This document shows, in pieces, positions 23,359-32,113 of a stretch of DNA of 64,000 bases. The notes under the pieces were generated by a model. That model did not search any database. It was not told where the DNA came from and was given only the letters and a program-made list of their open reading frames with translations. Each line of letters starts with the position of its first letter. The first letter of the stretch is position 1. This DNA comes from Ulvibacter sp. MAR_2010_11 (lineage in GTDB: Bacteria; Bacteroidota; Bacteroidia; Flavobacteriales; Flavobacteriaceae). The translations under genes and the position numbers were made by a program. The stretch spans positions 2,873,501 to 2,937,500 of the forward strand of contig NZ_PHTY01000001.1 in the NCBI RefSeq assembly GCF_002813135.1. Reading direction: 5' to 3'.

Positions 23359-24363
23359 CTATTGCTTGATAAACTTTTTTGTAGCAATTGTAGTTGTGCC
23401 GTCCATAATGCTAAGCTGATAAATGCCTCCGTGTAAAGCAGTGACATCTACACTATTGTCTGTCACAGTTAGATTACTCAAAACTGTTCTTCCTAACATA
23501 TCGGTAATCGAAACATTGTAATTGGCTAATTCGATTCCGCTTACGGATACGTTTAATTGCTCAGTTGTTGGATTTGGATATAAGGCAAAAGAAGTAATGT
23601 CGAAATCGTTCACACCCAAGGCTGCTGAAGGTAATTCCAGTAAAGCGCCGGGGGCCCCTGTTGAAACCCATAGACCAAAAGCGGGACCATTACTATTATT
23701 AGCAGGATTCAAGAATCCTGAAGCCAATACCACTAAGGCTGCTCCATCCAAATTAAGTGTGGCCAATGGTGCTTCATAAGCAGCTACACCAACAGTTCCG
23801 GTTTCGTCTCTTACTTCCAAGACATAATCTGCAGTTGGTAATTCTAAATACCCTTGAAATTCTGAATATGTTATGTTATCTACTATAGTTCCGGCTCCGG
23901 CTCCGGTTTCAACAACATCTACAGTAGGTGCATCGGTAGATCCGTGGTGTACCAGTACATCTGTATTTGTTGCGACAGCGGCTGTTTCTCTACCCATTGC
24001 ATATACTTCTAATGAGAAGGGTTGAATAGGATCGTAGCCCGTAGGACTAACAATTCCGTCTGCAACAACTATATATGTTTCTCCATCCATAAGAGTTACA
24101 GGAAAAGAAGCTATTGCATCGCCGGAACTTGTACTATTTGGAGGTGCAACTCCTATAATTACTTCAACTTCTGCAGGAAAATCAATAAATCCGGATTCAG
24201 TTCTAAAGGTAAAGTTGTCCAGTGCGAGGGCCGCATCTAAATACACATCTACTTGTTCGGCCGCAGCGTCTGCAGAATTGTGTATAACATTTACCCTGGC
24301 TGTTTGCGAAAATGCGGTGGCCGAAATAAGAGCCACTGCAAGAATTTGTACTACATTTTTCAT
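23359..24363 (-). CDS. Secreted DUF4397-domain protein with type IX sorting domain
   Basis: 334 residues from the ATG at 24363. A signal peptide ends at ISATAFSQ. Two DUF4397 units follow (RVNVIHNSADAAAEQVDVYLD at about 20, then VLVHHGSTDAPTVDVVETG at about 130). The last 75 residues form a type A C-terminal sorting domain: YPNPTTEQLNV, then DMLGRTV, ending GIYQLSI and KKFIKQ. The protein should be secreted across the outer membrane by the type IX system and attached or released. Its function is unknown. A palindrome with two GTTTAAC repeats lies in its promoter region (24401-24446). Confidence 0.85.
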   Translation of the reverse strand: MKNVVQILAVALISATAFSQTARVNVIHNSADAAAEQVDVYLDAALALDNFTFRTESGFIDFPAEVEVIIGVAPPNSTSSGDAIASFPVTLMDGETYIVVADGIVSPTGYDPIQPFSLEVYAMGRETAAVATNTDVLVHHGSTDAPTVDVVETGAGAGTIVDNITYSEFQGYLELPTADYVLEVRDETGTVGVAAYEAPLATLNLDGAALVVLASGFLNPANNSNGPAFGLWVSTGAPGALLELPSAALGVNDFDITSFALYPNPTTEQLNVSVSGIELANYNVSITDMLGRTVLSNLTVTDNSVDVTALHGGIYQLSIMDGTTTIATKKFIKQ

Positions 24364-24400
24364 ATCGTATAGTTTTAATGTTTGATCAAAACTAAACAAT

Positions 24401-24446
24401 ATATATTTTGTTTAACCTTTTTTAGAAAAAGTTTAACAAAATATAT
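24401..24446. repeat. Inverted repeat with two GTTTAAC boxes upstream of the DUF4397 gene
   Basis: Arms ATATATTTTGTT (24401-24412) and AACAAAATATAT (24435-24446) are exact complements. Two direct copies of GTTTAAC (24410-24416 and 24431-24437) lie 21 bp apart, two helical turns. This looks like an operator; the binding protein is unknown. The rest of 24447-24665 is AT-rich with no gene. Confidence 0.5.
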
Positions 24447-24665
24447 AATTAATTGATTTTTAGATGTATAAAAATGTGTGATTTTTAATATCTACTCTTA
24501 ATTATCCCTAGTAAAACAGATAAAAGCGAAATCGGACCTGATTTAGCTGCGTATAAATTAGTAGTGAATTCTTGGAATTTGTTTTAATACCGACACCCTG
24601 CTCTTTACAAGATTGAATAAATAATCCTGGTTTCTCAATTCGGGTGACCTTTAGCCGTCCATTTG

Positions 24666-24707
24666 AAAAAAAAAGCCCGAAAATAGCCTTAGCATTCTTC
24701 GGACTTT
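24666..24707 (-). terminator. Probable terminator downstream of the DinB-like gene
   Basis: On the minus strand AAGTCCGAA pairs with TTCGGGCTT (one G-T pair) and is followed by nine T residues. It lies about 105 bp after the DinB-like stop codon. Confidence 0.6.
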
Positions 24708-24812
24708 ACCATAAGGTGACGGTGATTGTGGAATCACAAAAAGTAAACCATCAACTCAACATTATTTAAACACCACAACCTTCAAAAAATTAATTTAATG
24801 CAGGCTTATTCA

Positions 24813-25391
24813 CTAAATCGCATTTTCGAGTACCACCTTACTTTTTTGTAGCTCTAAAACTTTAAAAGCCTGAAGTATGTGTCTTTCATTATGATAAACA
24901 ACAAACCTCAGAGTGTCTCCCAACTTCAATTTTAGGAGTGTTGAAACACTTATGGCAGTTTTTGTTTTATTCAAGTTCACCTCTTCCGCATCTTCCAGCA
25001 ACATTAAAAGCTGTTTCTGATCCAAAATAAATTGCGTCAATGTTCCCTTAGACAGAGTACTGCCTATAGGATCCATACTTTTGAGAGTTTTCATTTTTCT
25101 TAATGCTCCTTTAACCCGAATCGCATTTGTAAAATAATTACCCAATCTACCCGGATAAAAAATGGCATCTGAAGGGAACTTATTTTTATTTACCGCAAGC
25201 TTAATTTCCGGGATATAAAAGTCGCTGTATCTGTTTAAATGTGAAATACATTCCAACACACTCCAACTGGTGGGGTCCTTTCTCCAATTAAGCTCATCCA
25301 TTGGTAATGGTAGCATTCGCTCAACGCTTTCAATGTTTTGCCGGGTTAACTCTGTCAACTCCGAAATCAGTTTGTTCGTTTCTATCATCAT
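24813..25391 (-). CDS. DinB-like (DUF664-type) helical protein
   Basis: 192 residues, a four-helix DinB-like fold. The segment WSVLECISHLNRYSDFYIPEI carries the first His of the usual three-His metal site, and VVYHNERHILQAFKVLE near the C-terminus carries the last two in the H-x3-H spacing. Members bind Zn or Ni, and some use bacillithiol or mycothiol as cofactor for thiol transfer. That could fit with bacillithiol synthesis here (bshB1 at 41725), but the substrate is unknown. Confidence 0.75.
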   Translation of the reverse strand: MMIETNKLISELTELTRQNIESVERMLPLPMDELNWRKDPTSWSVLECISHLNRYSDFYIPEIKLAVNKNKFPSDAIFYPGRLGNYFTNAIRVKGALRKMKTLKSMDPIGSTLSKGTLTQFILDQKQLLMLLEDAEEVNLNKTKTAISVSTLLKLKLGDTLRFVVYHNERHILQAFKVLELQKSKVVLENAI

Positions 25392-25567
25392 TTTTCTTGT
25401 ATAAAAGGCAACGTATTACCTGTAATTTGTACTTAAAGAATAGGTTCGGGGTACTCCTACTCAAAAATTTTCGCTTAAATTGAAACTGCCGTTCGTCTTG
25501 GATCCGGTTCAATTAAGTTTATTTAAAGATTCATATCAATTAAATTGCTTTTATTCGATATATACTT

Positions 25568-26269
25568 TTAAAAAATACCGCTGCTGTAGTAGCCCAGTTT
25601 ATTCGTATAAGCCAGCGTAAGAAATAAACTGTCAATCAACCCGTGCAAAAGGATTGCTATCCAAAGATTATAGTTCGTTTTAACATAGACCGCTCCAAAA
25701 ATCAATCCGAATACAAAGGTTGAAATAACTCCGCCAACTCCCTGATATGCATGCGGTAAACAAAATAAAATCGCAGTTATTACAACTATTACGACAGTTT
25801 TTATCTTGAAATTGGGCAGAATTAATTTAAGCTGATTAAACATATAACCTCTAAACAAAAGTTCTTCTCCAATCGCCGCGCTAATCCAGGCAAAACACAG
25901 ATATTTCAGGTAGGCAGATGTATTTCCTGCAATGGCCTGAAATGCCGAGAAGTCCGGATTTTTATGAGTGAGTCGGTTTATTAATGGCTGAATAATAAAA
26001 TCGAATACCGGCTCGATTATTAGAAACAGTAATAACGCGATGATTACTGTTTTTACAACACCAACATTCGTCTTTAATCCAAGAGGTGTAAACGATTTGT
26101 ATTTCCAGTAAGTGACAATAAGCACTATTGCGCTCACAATGATAAATCTGTATGGAAACGTCGTCCATGGATTAAAAATAAATCCATATACCAAGAGTAA
26201 TTCCAGGATTGCCAGCATAATTTTCCTGTCATTCTTGAAATGTTCTTTTTTATGAATAATTGGTTGCAT
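25568..26269 (-). CDS. CPBP-family intramembrane glutamic endopeptidase
   Basis: 233 residues from the ATG at 26269; a TTG at 26287 would add six. About eight hydrophobic segments. The CPBP/Abi signatures are complete: GEELLFRGYMFN (EExxxR) at about 127-138, LPHAYQ (His) and ILLHGLIDSLFL (H-x3-D). Members process prenylated or other membrane substrates; in bacteria many act in bacteriocin immunity or have no assigned role. It is a single gene. Confidence 0.85.
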   Translation of the reverse strand: MQPIIHKKEHFKNDRKIMLAILELLLVYGFIFNPWTTFPYRFIIVSAIVLIVTYWKYKSFTPLGLKTNVGVVKTVIIALLLFLIIEPVFDFIIQPLINRLTHKNPDFSAFQAIAGNTSAYLKYLCFAWISAAIGEELLFRGYMFNQLKLILPNFKIKTVVIVVITAILFCLPHAYQGVGGVISTFVFGLIFGAVYVKTNYNLWIAILLHGLIDSLFLTLAYTNKLGYYSSGIF

Positions 26270-26395
26270 TCCGATTTTAATTTGCAATTCAACACTTTTA
26301 ACGTTACAAATTTCCAGTTTTTAGACGACAAAAAAATTATTCTAGATTAAGAAATTGGCCCTTTTCACCTTAAAAATTAAAAAGCATAAGCGGTC

Positions 26396-26430
26396 GGGAA
26401 TCACAGATGCCATAATCCTCCGTGATTCCC
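26396..26430 (-). terminator. Stem-loop downstream of the HMA protein, likely terminator
   Basis: On the minus strand GGGAATCACGGA pairs with TCTGTGATTCCC, arms of 12 bp with one mismatch. A T-rich stretch follows about 15 bp later rather than directly, so termination is likely but not certain. Confidence 0.5.
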
Positions 26431-26450
26431 TTATAATATCTCAGTGCTAA

Positions 26451-26663
26451 TTAAGATAACCTTTCGGCTGTATAACCGGCCTCATTAACAGCAGCGATTA
26501 CTTCGCTCTCACTCATATTAGTTGAGGTAACAGTCAATGTTTTTTTGAGTGTAAAAAGATCTACTTCCCAGTTTCCCTCACCTAATTTTTCGTCCAACTT
26601 AGTGGTTGCCTTCGAAAGACAGCCGGTACATTTAATATTTGTTTTGAATTTTATTGTTTCCAT
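26451..26663 (-). CDS. Heavy-metal-associated (HMA) domain protein, CopZ-like
   Basis: 70 residues, one HMA fold. The metal motif CTGC lies at 12-15 in the loop after the first strand. The rest matches the beta-alpha-beta-beta-alpha-beta layout, ending EVIAAVNEAGYTAERL. It is probably a cytoplasmic copper carrier that feeds CopA or the AraC regulator. It is the last gene of the copper cluster on the minus strand. Confidence 0.82.
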   Translation of the reverse strand: METIKFKTNIKCTGCLSKATTKLDEKLGEGNWEVDLFTLKKTLTVTSTNMSESEVIAAVNEAGYTAERLS

Positions 26664-26702
26664 TGTGTAATTAATTAAGATTAATAGATTCGTTTTTGCG
26701 AA

Positions 26703-26861
26703 TCAATTTTTCAGCATTTGAAATTGTTCTTTTTTGATTTTATCCTTGAGTTCCAACTCTCCCATTACAATCCTTTCGGGAGATAAATTAAGCCGGTTAA
26801 GTTCGTTACCCACAACAAAAATACATCTTGGGCACACCATATTTTTTACAGATAATATCAT
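26703..26861 (-). CDS. 52-residue protein, stand-alone N-terminal metal motif of the copper AraC regulator
   Basis: An ATG at 26859-26861 opens a 52-codon frame ending TGA at 26703-26705. It begins MILSVKNMVCPRC, with Cys10 and Cys13 at the same positions as in the AraC-type regulator 30234-30794 (IKNMVCNRC). The following residues (ELNRLNLSPERIVMGELEL) match the same domain, then a Lys-rich end replaces the remainder. So it is either a truncated copy of the regulator's sensor domain or a real small metal-binding protein. It lies between two copper-related genes on the same strand. It is too small for most gene finders. Confidence 0.55.
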   Translation of the reverse strand: MILSVKNMVCPRCIFVVGNELNRLNLSPERIVMGELELKDKIKKEQFQMLKN

Positions 26862-26882
26862 AATTCAAGCGTATTAAAATCA

Positions 26883-27284
26883 TTAAAAAGACTGATCCGG
26901 TAACCGGCTCATACTCGCTTCAGAAGTAGTAAAAAAGCGAATAATAACTCCATCGGTGGGATGCCATTCCAGAAGTATTTTACCTCTTATATTTGAAGTA
27001 GAATCTATCCAATCTAATTGATAACAACCTATTCCCGGTTTTTCTTTCCTCACTTTTTCTGAAACTTTTACAATCAATGCATAGGTATGTGAACTAATAA
27101 GTTGGGGTTGATCTTTCTCTAAGAATGAAATCATCTTATCGTTGAATCTGGAATTGTATTCCAGCATCCCTGCTTTTCTGTATTGGGTAATAAGTGCCGA
27201 TTGGCTTTTAAAATAGACTGCTTCAGATGTAGGACCACATCCTGTAAAAAGAATTACGAATATGACGTATATTAAACTTTTCAT
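26883..27284 (-). CDS. Small predicted lipoprotein
   Basis: 133 residues from the ATG at 27284. The signal peptide ends with the lipobox LFTGC (Cys about 16). The mature domain has one further Cys (GIGCYQLDW) and a C-terminal segment WHPTDGVIIRFFTTSE, with no family recognised. Its position between HMA genes suggests a link to copper, but there are no clear metal motifs. Upstream alternative starts are less likely because they lack a signal sequence of normal length. Confidence 0.6.
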   Translation of the reverse strand: MKSLIYVIFVILFTGCGPTSEAVYFKSQSALITQYRKAGMLEYNSRFNDKMISFLEKDQPQLISSHTYALIVKVSEKVRKEKPGIGCYQLDWIDSTSNIRGKILLEWHPTDGVIIRFFTTSEASMSRLPDQSF

Positions 27285-27368
27285 GATGCGATTTTTCGAA
27301 TTTAAAGTATTCCGGATTGCAACCAAATCTTATGCCAAGTATGAGTATACTTACCCTTAAGTATCTTT

Positions 27369-27632
27369 TTAAGAATAAACATGTTGGATATTTGAGTCGG
27401 CACTAAAAAGCATCCCGGGGAAATTAACCCCTACATTTGTGACATAGTAGCCTGCCTTTTCTATTACAGCAATTACCGCTACTGAAGTTGTATTATTAGG
27501 AACTTTAATACTTGCCTCTCCGGATTGTGTGGTAATATTTGTCACTCCGGAAATTGTGCTTAAGGCGCTGTTCACTCGCATTTGACAATGGGAGCTTTGC
27601 ATGTTTGGAATTTGAATTTTTAAAGTTTTCAT
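27369..27632 (-). CDS. HMA-like domain protein with SxxC instead of CxxC
   Basis: 87 residues. The fold matches HMA domains (LKIQIPNM, then helix, SIKVPN strand, VIAVIEKAGY), but the metal loop reads SSHC (13-16), so only one Cys is left with a neighbouring His. The same S-x-H-C pattern (SEHC) is found in the first HMA domain of CopA encoded 98 bp upstream. The C-terminal 17 residues extend beyond the usual domain and include two further His and Met residues. It may bind Cu(I) by Cys/His or may have lost binding. Confidence 0.7.
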   Translation of the reverse strand: MKTLKIQIPNMQSSHCQMRVNSALSTISGVTNITTQSGEASIKVPNNTTSVAVIAVIEKAGYYVTNVGVNFPGMLFSADSNIQHVYS

Positions 27633-27730
27633 AATGTATAGTTTTAAAGATTGTTATACTGTAAAATTCTTAAGTATCAGTAGATTAACTGTTGTATTAT
27701 TTTTGAATAATGTTGTATTATTTTGGGATT

Positions 27731-30148
27731 TTATTTTTTCAGTTTTAACAACAAACTATTCCCAACCACACTTACACTACTAAAGGCCATGGCGGCACCG
27801 GCAATCATCGGATTTAATAAGAACCCGTTAAAGGGATACAGTACTCCCGCTGCAATGGGAATTCCAATAATATTGTAGATAAAGGCCCAAAAGAGATTCT
27901 GGCGAATAGCAGCAACCGTTTGCTTGGATAACTTAATAGCCATGGGGATTTTAGTTAAATCGGATGATATAATAGTCATTTTAGCCACGTCCATGGCAAT
28001 ATCACTCCCTTTGCCCATGGCAATACTCACATTGGCCTGAGCCAGTGCGGCACTGTCATTAATACCGTCCCCAACCATGGCAACCACTTTGCCTTCATTT
28101 TGCAATGATTTTACAAAGGCTGCCTTTTGCTCGGGCATCACCTCAGCCTTAAAGTCGCTAATCCCTGTTTGGGCAGCAATAGCAGCGGCCGTAGCTTCAT
28201 TATCACCGGTAAGCATATAAACTTCTATTCCTAGCTGCTTCATTTGCTTTATGGCTTCTAAGGAAGTTTCCTTTATCTGATCTGCTATCGCTAAAACCGC
28301 AAGGGCTTCGGTAGCATTTGCGAACCAAATAACTGTTTTGGCTTCGGTGCTCCAAGGATCTGCGCTTTTTAATAATTTCGAAGAAATTGAAATGTTATTC
28401 TCTTGAAGAAGTTTTCGGTTTCCAACATAATATAGCTCTTTATTTGCAATCGCCTTTGCTCCCCTACCTGTTATACTTTCAAACTCTGAAATTTTTATCA
28501 GGGACATATTTTCTAAATGATCCACAACGGCTCCGGCCAGCGGGTGTTCAGATTGCTTTTCGATACTATAGAGTATCTGCTTGGTGATTTCAGAATTCTC
28601 CAGCCAAGCCGTATTGGTAACAACGGGTTTACCCTGAGTAATTGTTCCTGTCTTATCCAGAATGATTGCATTCACATTCTTGGTAAATTCTAGGCTTTCG
28701 GCATCTTTTATAAGAATACCATTTTCGGCACCTTTTCCCACACCTACCATAATTGCGGTTGGTGTTGCCAGTCCAAGAGCACACGGACAAGCAATTACTA
28801 AAACAGTTACCAGTGCTATAAGTCCCTGAGTAAAACCGTTTTCACCACCAAAAATTACCCAGGAGGCAAATGCGACTAATGCTATTCCTATAACAACAGG
28901 AACAAAAATTCCGGCAATTTTATCTACCAATTTCTGTACAGGTGCTTTGCTTCCTTGTGCATCCTGTACCATTTTAATGATTTGAGCCAGCATGGTTTCG
29001 GCGCCTACTTTTTCGGCCCGAAATTGAAAACTCCCCTTTTGATTGATTGTTCCGGCAAAGACTTTGTCTTTTTCATTTTTTAAGACCGGTAGGGGTTCTC
29101 CACTCAACATACTTTCATCTACATAGGAGTTTCCATCGATTAGCACACCATCTACTGCAATTTTCTCTCCCGGTTTAACCAAAATCACATCGTTTGTATT
29201 TACCTTATCAATGGATGTTTCAATATGTTGTCCTTCGGTATTGATTACAATTACCGATTTTGGCTGCAACCCCATCAGCTTTTTAATAGCCGTGGAGGTG
29301 TTTCCTTTTGCTTTCTCTTCCAAGAGTTTCCCCAATAAAATAAAAGCTATAACAACTGCAGCGGCTTCAAAATAAACATGTGCGTGTATACCTCTTGCGT
29401 GCCAGAAATCGGAAAACAAGGTGTTAAACACACTAAAAACATAGGCAACTCCCGTGCTTAGAGCGACAAGGGTGTCCATATTAGCCGAACGATGCTTGGC
29501 TTGTTTATAAGCATTTATGAAAAAATCTTTTCCATACCAGAGAATCACCGGCGAGGACAATACCCACATAATGTAATTTGCATAGGGCATCTCCATAAAA
29601 AACATTCCGATAGTTACCACAGGAATCGAAAACAAAACTGCCTTGATGGTTCTCCATTTTAATTGCTTAAACTTTTTTTCATGCAACTCTTCTAATGTTT
29701 GAGTGGTATTTTCATTTGTATCAATTAACAAATCGTACCCGATAGATTGTACAGTATCTTTTAAGCCGGAAGGCGTAATTGTATTGGGAAGATATTCTAC
29801 CGTTACTGAAGCGGACGCATAGTTCACCGAAGCATTCACAACCCCGTCCAAATACTTGATGCTACTTTCTACGCTAATCGCGCAAGAGGCACAGGTCATT
29901 TCTAAAACCGGAAAAGTGCTTTTTATGGTTGTAACTCCATAGCCCAATTCGCGAATAGCATGTACGGCCTCAGGAACGGCAGAACTTAGCTTAGACGATA
30001 CTATAACCGCTCTATTGTTATTTAATTCTACTTTATGAGATTGAAGATGTCGTAATTGCTGTAACCCCTTGTCTACTATAAGAGCACAATGTTCACTCTC
30101 CACGCCTTCCAAAGGAATATATATTGTTTTTGTTGCTAAAGTTGCCAT
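27731..30148 (-). CDS. copA: Copper-exporting P-type ATPase (CopA, P1B-1)
   Basis: 805 residues. A degenerate N-terminal HMA domain (SEHC at 18-21) is followed by a normal HMA domain with C86-A-S-C89. Eight membrane helices are expected; the transport motif [11 protein letters not shown] lies in helix 6, and the phosphorylation site DKTGTIT, the SEHP nucleotide-domain motif and the hinge [15 protein letters not shown] follow. CPC plus conserved residues in the last helices ([20 protein letters not shown]) indicate Cu(I) specificity. It exports Cu(I) from the cytoplasm. It is located between the regulator and the small HMA proteins. Confidence 0.93.
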   Translation of the reverse strand: MATLATKTIYIPLEGVESEHCALIVDKGLQQLRHLQSHKVELNNNRAVIVSSKLSSAVPEAVHAIRELGYGVTTIKSTFPVLEMTCASCAISVESSIKYLDGVVNASVNYASASVTVEYLPNTITPSGLKDTVQSIGYDLLIDTNENTTQTLEELHEKKFKQLKWRTIKAVLFSIPVVTIGMFFMEMPYANYIMWVLSSPVILWYGKDFFINAYKQAKHRSANMDTLVALSTGVAYVFSVFNTLFSDFWHARGIHAHVYFEAAAVVIAFILLGKLLEEKAKGNTSTAIKKLMGLQPKSVIVINTEGQHIETSIDKVNTNDVILVKPGEKIAVDGVLIDGNSYVDESMLSGEPLPVLKNEKDKVFAGTINQKGSFQFRAEKVGAETMLAQIIKMVQDAQGSKAPVQKLVDKIAGIFVPVVIGIALVAFASWVIFGGENGFTQGLIALVTVLVIACPCALGLATPTAIMVGVGKGAENGILIKDAESLEFTKNVNAIILDKTGTITQGKPVVTNTAWLENSEITKQILYSIEKQSEHPLAGAVVDHLENMSLIKISEFESITGRGAKAIANKELYYVGNRKLLQENNISISSKLLKSADPWSTEAKTVIWFANATEALAVLAIADQIKETSLEAIKQMKQLGIEVYMLTGDNEATAAAIAAQTGISDFKAEVMPEQKAAFVKSLQNEGKVVAMVGDGINDSAALAQANVSIAMGKGSDIAMDVAKMTIISSDLTKIPMAIKLSKQTVAAIRQNLFWAFIYNIIGIPIAAGVLYPFNGFLLNPMIAGAAMAFSSVSVVGNSLLLKLKK

Positions 30149-30233
30149 GAAAATTGTATTTAAAAATTATAATACAAAGTTGGCTCCCTTAACAAGAAAG
30201 TATGTTACACCTTTTTTGGAAAGATTTATAAGA

Positions 30234-30794
30234 TTATACCTCGTCTAATGATTTGCGTTTGTCTGCGCGAATTTCTTTAAAATGACTTGGAGTGAGTCCG
30301 GTTACTTTTTTGAATTGATTGCTAAGATGAGCTACGCTGGAATAATTTAGTAGAAATGCAATTTCACTTAAAGTAAGTTCATTGTATACCAGGAGTTCTT
30401 TTACTCGTTCAATTTTTTGGGCTATAAAATACTTCTCGATTGTAGTGCTTTCTACCTCCGAAAACAGGTTGGTAATATAGTTGTAGTCGTGATTTAGATG
30501 CTCGCTCAAATAAGTAGAGAGATTGGTTTTAATTTCATTGTCCTGCCGATGCACCAATTCAACAATCAATGTTTTAATTTTTTCAATTATTTTACTTTTT
30601 TTATCATCTATAATTGAAAAACCAAACTCTTCCAGCGCTGTCACCAACAATTGTTTTTCATCGTTCGTAATTTCACCACTTAAACTTACATCCCCTAAAC
30701 TTACATATTCGGGTTCAAATCCGTGTTGTTCAAACACAGATTTTACCACCATGATGCATCGGTTGCAAACCATATTTTTGATGTAGAGATTCAC
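30234..30794 (-). CDS. AraC-family regulator with N-terminal HMA-like metal domain
   Basis: 186 residues. Residues 1-70 form an HMA-like unit with Cys10-x-x-Cys13 (NMVCNRC). A helical linker follows, and residues about 95-185 form an AraC-type double HTH (LSEIAFLLNYSSVAHLSNQFKKVTGLTPSHFKE). Short AraC proteins with this sensor are typical of Bacteroidota, next to copper exporters, so it is probably a Cu-responsive activator of copA. It is upstream of copA on the same strand, 85 bp apart. Confidence 0.82.
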   Translation of the reverse strand: MNLYIKNMVCNRCIMVVKSVFEQHGFEPEYVSLGDVSLSGEITNDEKQLLVTALEEFGFSIIDDKKSKIIEKIKTLIVELVHRQDNEIKTNLSTYLSEHLNHDYNYITNLFSEVESTTIEKYFIAQKIERVKELLVYNELTLSEIAFLLNYSSVAHLSNQFKKVTGLTPSHFKEIRADKRKSLDEV

Positions 30795-30890
30795 GCTTAA
30801 ATGATTACTTTTAAAATTGGCTCACTCAATTTATGAGTTAGAATTTTATAATATCTAAAGTAATCAATTTTTGTGTACTAAGGGCAACCA

Positions 30891-31589
30891 TTACAGGTTT
30901 TCAAAAACCGCCACAGCACGTACCGGAGAGCCTGTTCCTCCCCTAATTTTTAAAGGGAAAGCAATAAATCTAAATCGGCCTTTATTTAGTAATAGGTGCA
31001 GATTTATCATGTTCTCATAATGGGTAAATCCTAGCGCTCCGCAAATGATATGCACCTCCTTATTTGAAACAGCAGGCACTCCCGGCGACATCGTCTCAAC
31101 TCCAAAAGCGGCTATTTCCTTTTTTCCCAGCCAAGATGCAGCTTCGGCCGTTATTCCGGGTCCGTTGCCCCAGTTTTCCGTGCCGAAATATTTTCGATAA
31201 TGATCCGTATACAACAAAACAGTATCCCCCTTTTTAATTTCCAGATTTGCCTTGGCACATGCCAGCCGGATATCTGTCACCGAAATTAATTCACCTAGCC
31301 CCTTCTTCGAGAAATCCAGGCAAATCCCTTCAGTATAAAACATTGAAAGCGGCATGGTATCTATGGATTGACCTTTATTTTCAATTGCCATATGGTTTAA
31401 AGCATCCACATGTGTCCCGGTATGTTCTCCTAACTCCAGTTTATACACACTGGGAGTTGAAGTGGTTGGGTTTTCAATGTTGTCCCATTCTTCATGGGTG
31501 GCATGCACCGTCATTTTCACCTCCGGAAGTCCTTTATATACAGGCATGCCTGAATAAATTTCCTGACTTAAATCGATAATCTGTGGCAT
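30891..31589 (-). CDS. Cyclase-family metal hydrolase (kynurenine formamidase-like)
   Basis: 232 residues. The cyclase signature HTGTHVDALNH is present (about 56-66), with another metal or catalytic His later in EVHIICGALG/THYEN. The fold is that of bacterial kynurenine formamidase KynB and related isatin or polyketide cyclases. No tryptophan-pathway genes are near, so the substrate cannot be fixed. It follows the GNAT gene 31592-32035 with a 2-bp gap. Confidence 0.78.
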   Translation of the reverse strand: MPQIIDLSQEIYSGMPVYKGLPEVKMTVHATHEEWDNIENPTTSTPSVYKLELGEHTGTHVDALNHMAIENKGQSIDTMPLSMFYTEGICLDFSKKGLGELISVTDIRLACAKANLEIKKGDTVLLYTDHYRKYFGTENWGNGPGITAEAASWLGKKEIAAFGVETMSPGVPAVSNKEVHIICGALGFTHYENMINLHLLLNKGRFRFIAFPLKIRGGTGSPVRAVAVFENL

Positions 31590-31591
31590 GG

Positions 31592-32035
31592 TTATTCTTT
31601 GATTTTATAAAGTAAACTTACGCCGGTGGGATAATTTATTGCACACCAACTATATTTATTACGAATTTGAAGAGGAATAGTTGCTTGGATCCCCTTGTAT
31701 TCTTTAAACCCGAAGCGCTCATAAATATGCTTGAGATGCTGAAAGGGTAAACACCAGATAGTCTCTTGTCTCAACGTATTCTTCAGTAGCAGAAATTTAA
31801 TGATTTCTTCCGAAATATGTAGTCCCCTATAGGCATCAAAAACATACATCCCTCCTAACTCCAGATTGTCATCATCTATGAGAACCAATCTTCCCAGTCC
31901 GGAAGGTGTAGCATCACATTCCGCAATTGCGATAAATTCATTTTCAAAAGTAGATCCGACAAAGTTAATTTCTTTGTACCGCTCATTTATCCAATCAATT
32001 TCACTTTTTTTTGCCTTTCTAATGCTCAGGAACAT
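31592..32035 (-). CDS. GNAT-family N-acetyltransferase
   Basis: 147 residues with the GNAT layout: ELGGMYVFDAYRGLHISEEIIKFLL contains the V-x-x-x-x-R-G-x-x-I pyrophosphate-binding loop of the family (normally RGxGxG; here YRGLHIS). The C-terminal YERFGFKEY motif is typical. The substrate is unknown. It is co-transcribed with the cyclase-family gene. Confidence 0.7.
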   Translation of the reverse strand: MFLSIRKAKKSEIDWINERYKEINFVGSTFENEFIAIAECDATPSGLGRLVLIDDDNLELGGMYVFDAYRGLHISEEIIKFLLLKNTLRQETIWCLPFQHLKHIYERFGFKEYKGIQATIPLQIRNKYSWCAINYPTGVSLLYKIKE

Positions 32036-32113
32036 TTCGCTTTTTTTACGATGGTTAGAGTTAGATCTCGGTCTTTTTACCTCAACTGTTCGTTCTTACA
32101 ACAATCGAATTAA

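Noticed and set aside
23141-23419. Plus-strand frame of 92 codons before the DUF4397 gene
   Set aside because: It crosses the terminator palindrome and the antisense end of the DUF4397 gene; the composition (many Lys/Cys/Leu runs) is not protein-like and no family is recognised.
26851-26862. Further FNR-like palindrome (GATAATATCA) in the copper cluster
   Set aside because: It lacks the TGA/TCA half sites, lies at the start codon of the 52-residue gene and has no -7 box at the right distance.
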